NCBI GenBank assembly: GCA_034440355.1
Contig: JAWXBY010000008.1
Coordinates: forward strand, 12,965-76,964
Direction: 5' to 3'
Length of the DNA: 64,000 nucleotides
DNA from: SZUA-430 sp034440355
GTDB taxonomy: Bacteria; Pseudomonadota; Alphaproteobacteria; Micropepsales; Micropepsaceae
Shown here: in pieces, positions 63,797-64,000 of the stretch
Position numbering within the stretch: position 1 is the first letter of the stretch
Layout of the letters: each line of letters starts with the position of its first letter
Translations under genes and position numbers: made by a program
The notes under the pieces: model-generated
What the model was told of the DNA's origin: nothing
What the model saw: the letters and a program-made list of their open reading frames with translations, nothing else
Databases searched by the model: none

Positions 63797-63818
63797 TGCG
63801 TATCTACGTAGTTACGCA
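63797..63818. promoter_or_regulatory. ArsR operator candidate
   Basis: TGCGTA, 10 bases, TACGCA with the inner palindrome CTACGTAG on the same centre (63804-63811). Lies between arsR and the divergent gene. Confidence 0.65.
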
Positions 63819-63829
63819 TATATTGTCAA
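63800..63829 (-). promoter_or_regulatory. arsR promoter candidate
   Basis: TTGACA (63829-63824), 18 bases, TAGATA (63805-63800). The operator overlaps it; the start site would fall almost on the ATG. Confidence 0.5.
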
Positions 63830-63947
63830 GTACGAAAGCTCTCGACACACGAAGAATGGCGGAATGGCCGGCCGATTGTGTGAGGTGGATCAAGTCCGGA
63901 CGCGCCTGCAGGCGCATGCTGAAGGTCCGCGAGGGCAGGAGGAAGAT

Positions 63948-64000
63948 ATGGCCAATATTGTGATTTTGGGTGCCGGTCTCGGCGGTACGCTGATGGCGTA
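63948..64000 (+). CDS. Start of probable sulfide:quinone oxidoreductase, truncated by window end
   Basis: Only 17 codons are visible: MANIVILGAGLGGTLMA, an FAD-binding GxGxxG Rossmann start matching sulfide:quinone oxidoreductases. ATG with AGGAGG at 63938-63942. Divergent from arsR, hence a regulator target. Other FAD oxidoreductases share this motif, so function is a guess supported by context. Confidence 0.55.
   Translation, partial: MANIVILGAGLGGTLMA

Overview
The window is a GC-rich chromosomal segment of an alphaproteobacterium. Evidence: the gene order dgt-SPOR-nagZ-scpA-scpB-tatA-tatB-tatC-serS-surE-pcm-nlpD-yajC-secD, a B12-dependent class II ribonucleotide reductase (nrdJ), four sites matching the EcfG general-stress promoter (GGAAC-N16/17-CGTT), frequent GTG/TTG starts and many 1-4 nt stop/start overlaps. 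I see no prophage, insertion sequence, CRISPR array or rRNA. The only RNA gene found is a tRNA-Leu(GAG). The genus cannot be named from this sequence alone.

Layout. 0-10.4 kb: 3' part of valS, a TetR regulator facing a TTC38-like TPR protein, two tandem alpha/beta hydrolases, ilvD with a long leader, an M81 (MlrC-like) peptidase and a hypothetical gene. 10.4-16.6 kb: a tightly coupled xth-GFA-EthD operon, then a double-domain KaiC-like ATPase coupled to a hybrid histidine kinase behind a near-perfect EcfG promoter, and a bicupin gene. 16.6-32.2 kb: housekeeping block (erpA, dgt, SPOR protein, nagZ, scpAB, tatABC, serS, surE, pcm, nlpD-like, DUF815 ATPase, yajC, secD). secF is absent from its usual place after secD, where a PuuD-like membrane protein and a squalene/phytoene synthase-family gene are found instead. 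32.2-42.9 kb: nrdJ behind tandem NrdR-like boxes, an M16 peptidase, and the EF-P modification set epmB, epmA and efp. 42.9-49.9 kb: SDR, nitronate monooxygenase, AidB-like acyl-CoA dehydrogenase, then a stress cluster (AI-2E family permease, YflT-like glycine-zipper protein, PRC-barrel, holin-like and DUF883 proteins) with three EcfG-type promoters. 49.9-54.6 kb: DUF6265-like, AraC, lipB, a minimal FliN-like protein, cysG(N)-cysH, and a composition-outlier hypothetical gene with its own palindromic promoter. 54.6-64 kb: isovaleryl-CoA dehydrogenase, kelch, mgtE, tRNA-Leu, and a TSUP-RND-MFP operon led by an ArsR repressor. That repressor has the two cysteines of BigR/SqrR persulfide sensors and stands divergent from the start of a probable sulfide:quinone oxidoreductase gene.

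How genes work together. Three regulatory themes are readable directly: a general-stress regulon (KaiC-kinase module plus the 46-49.5 kb envelope cluster), a probable reactive-sulfur module at the right edge, and NrdR control of nrdJ. Two families of dispersed palindromic repeats lie between genes. One of them abuts, and seems to supply, Shine-Dalgarno sequences for downstream genes. Starts given here were chosen from ribosome-binding sites, overlaps and family alignment by eye; no database search was run.
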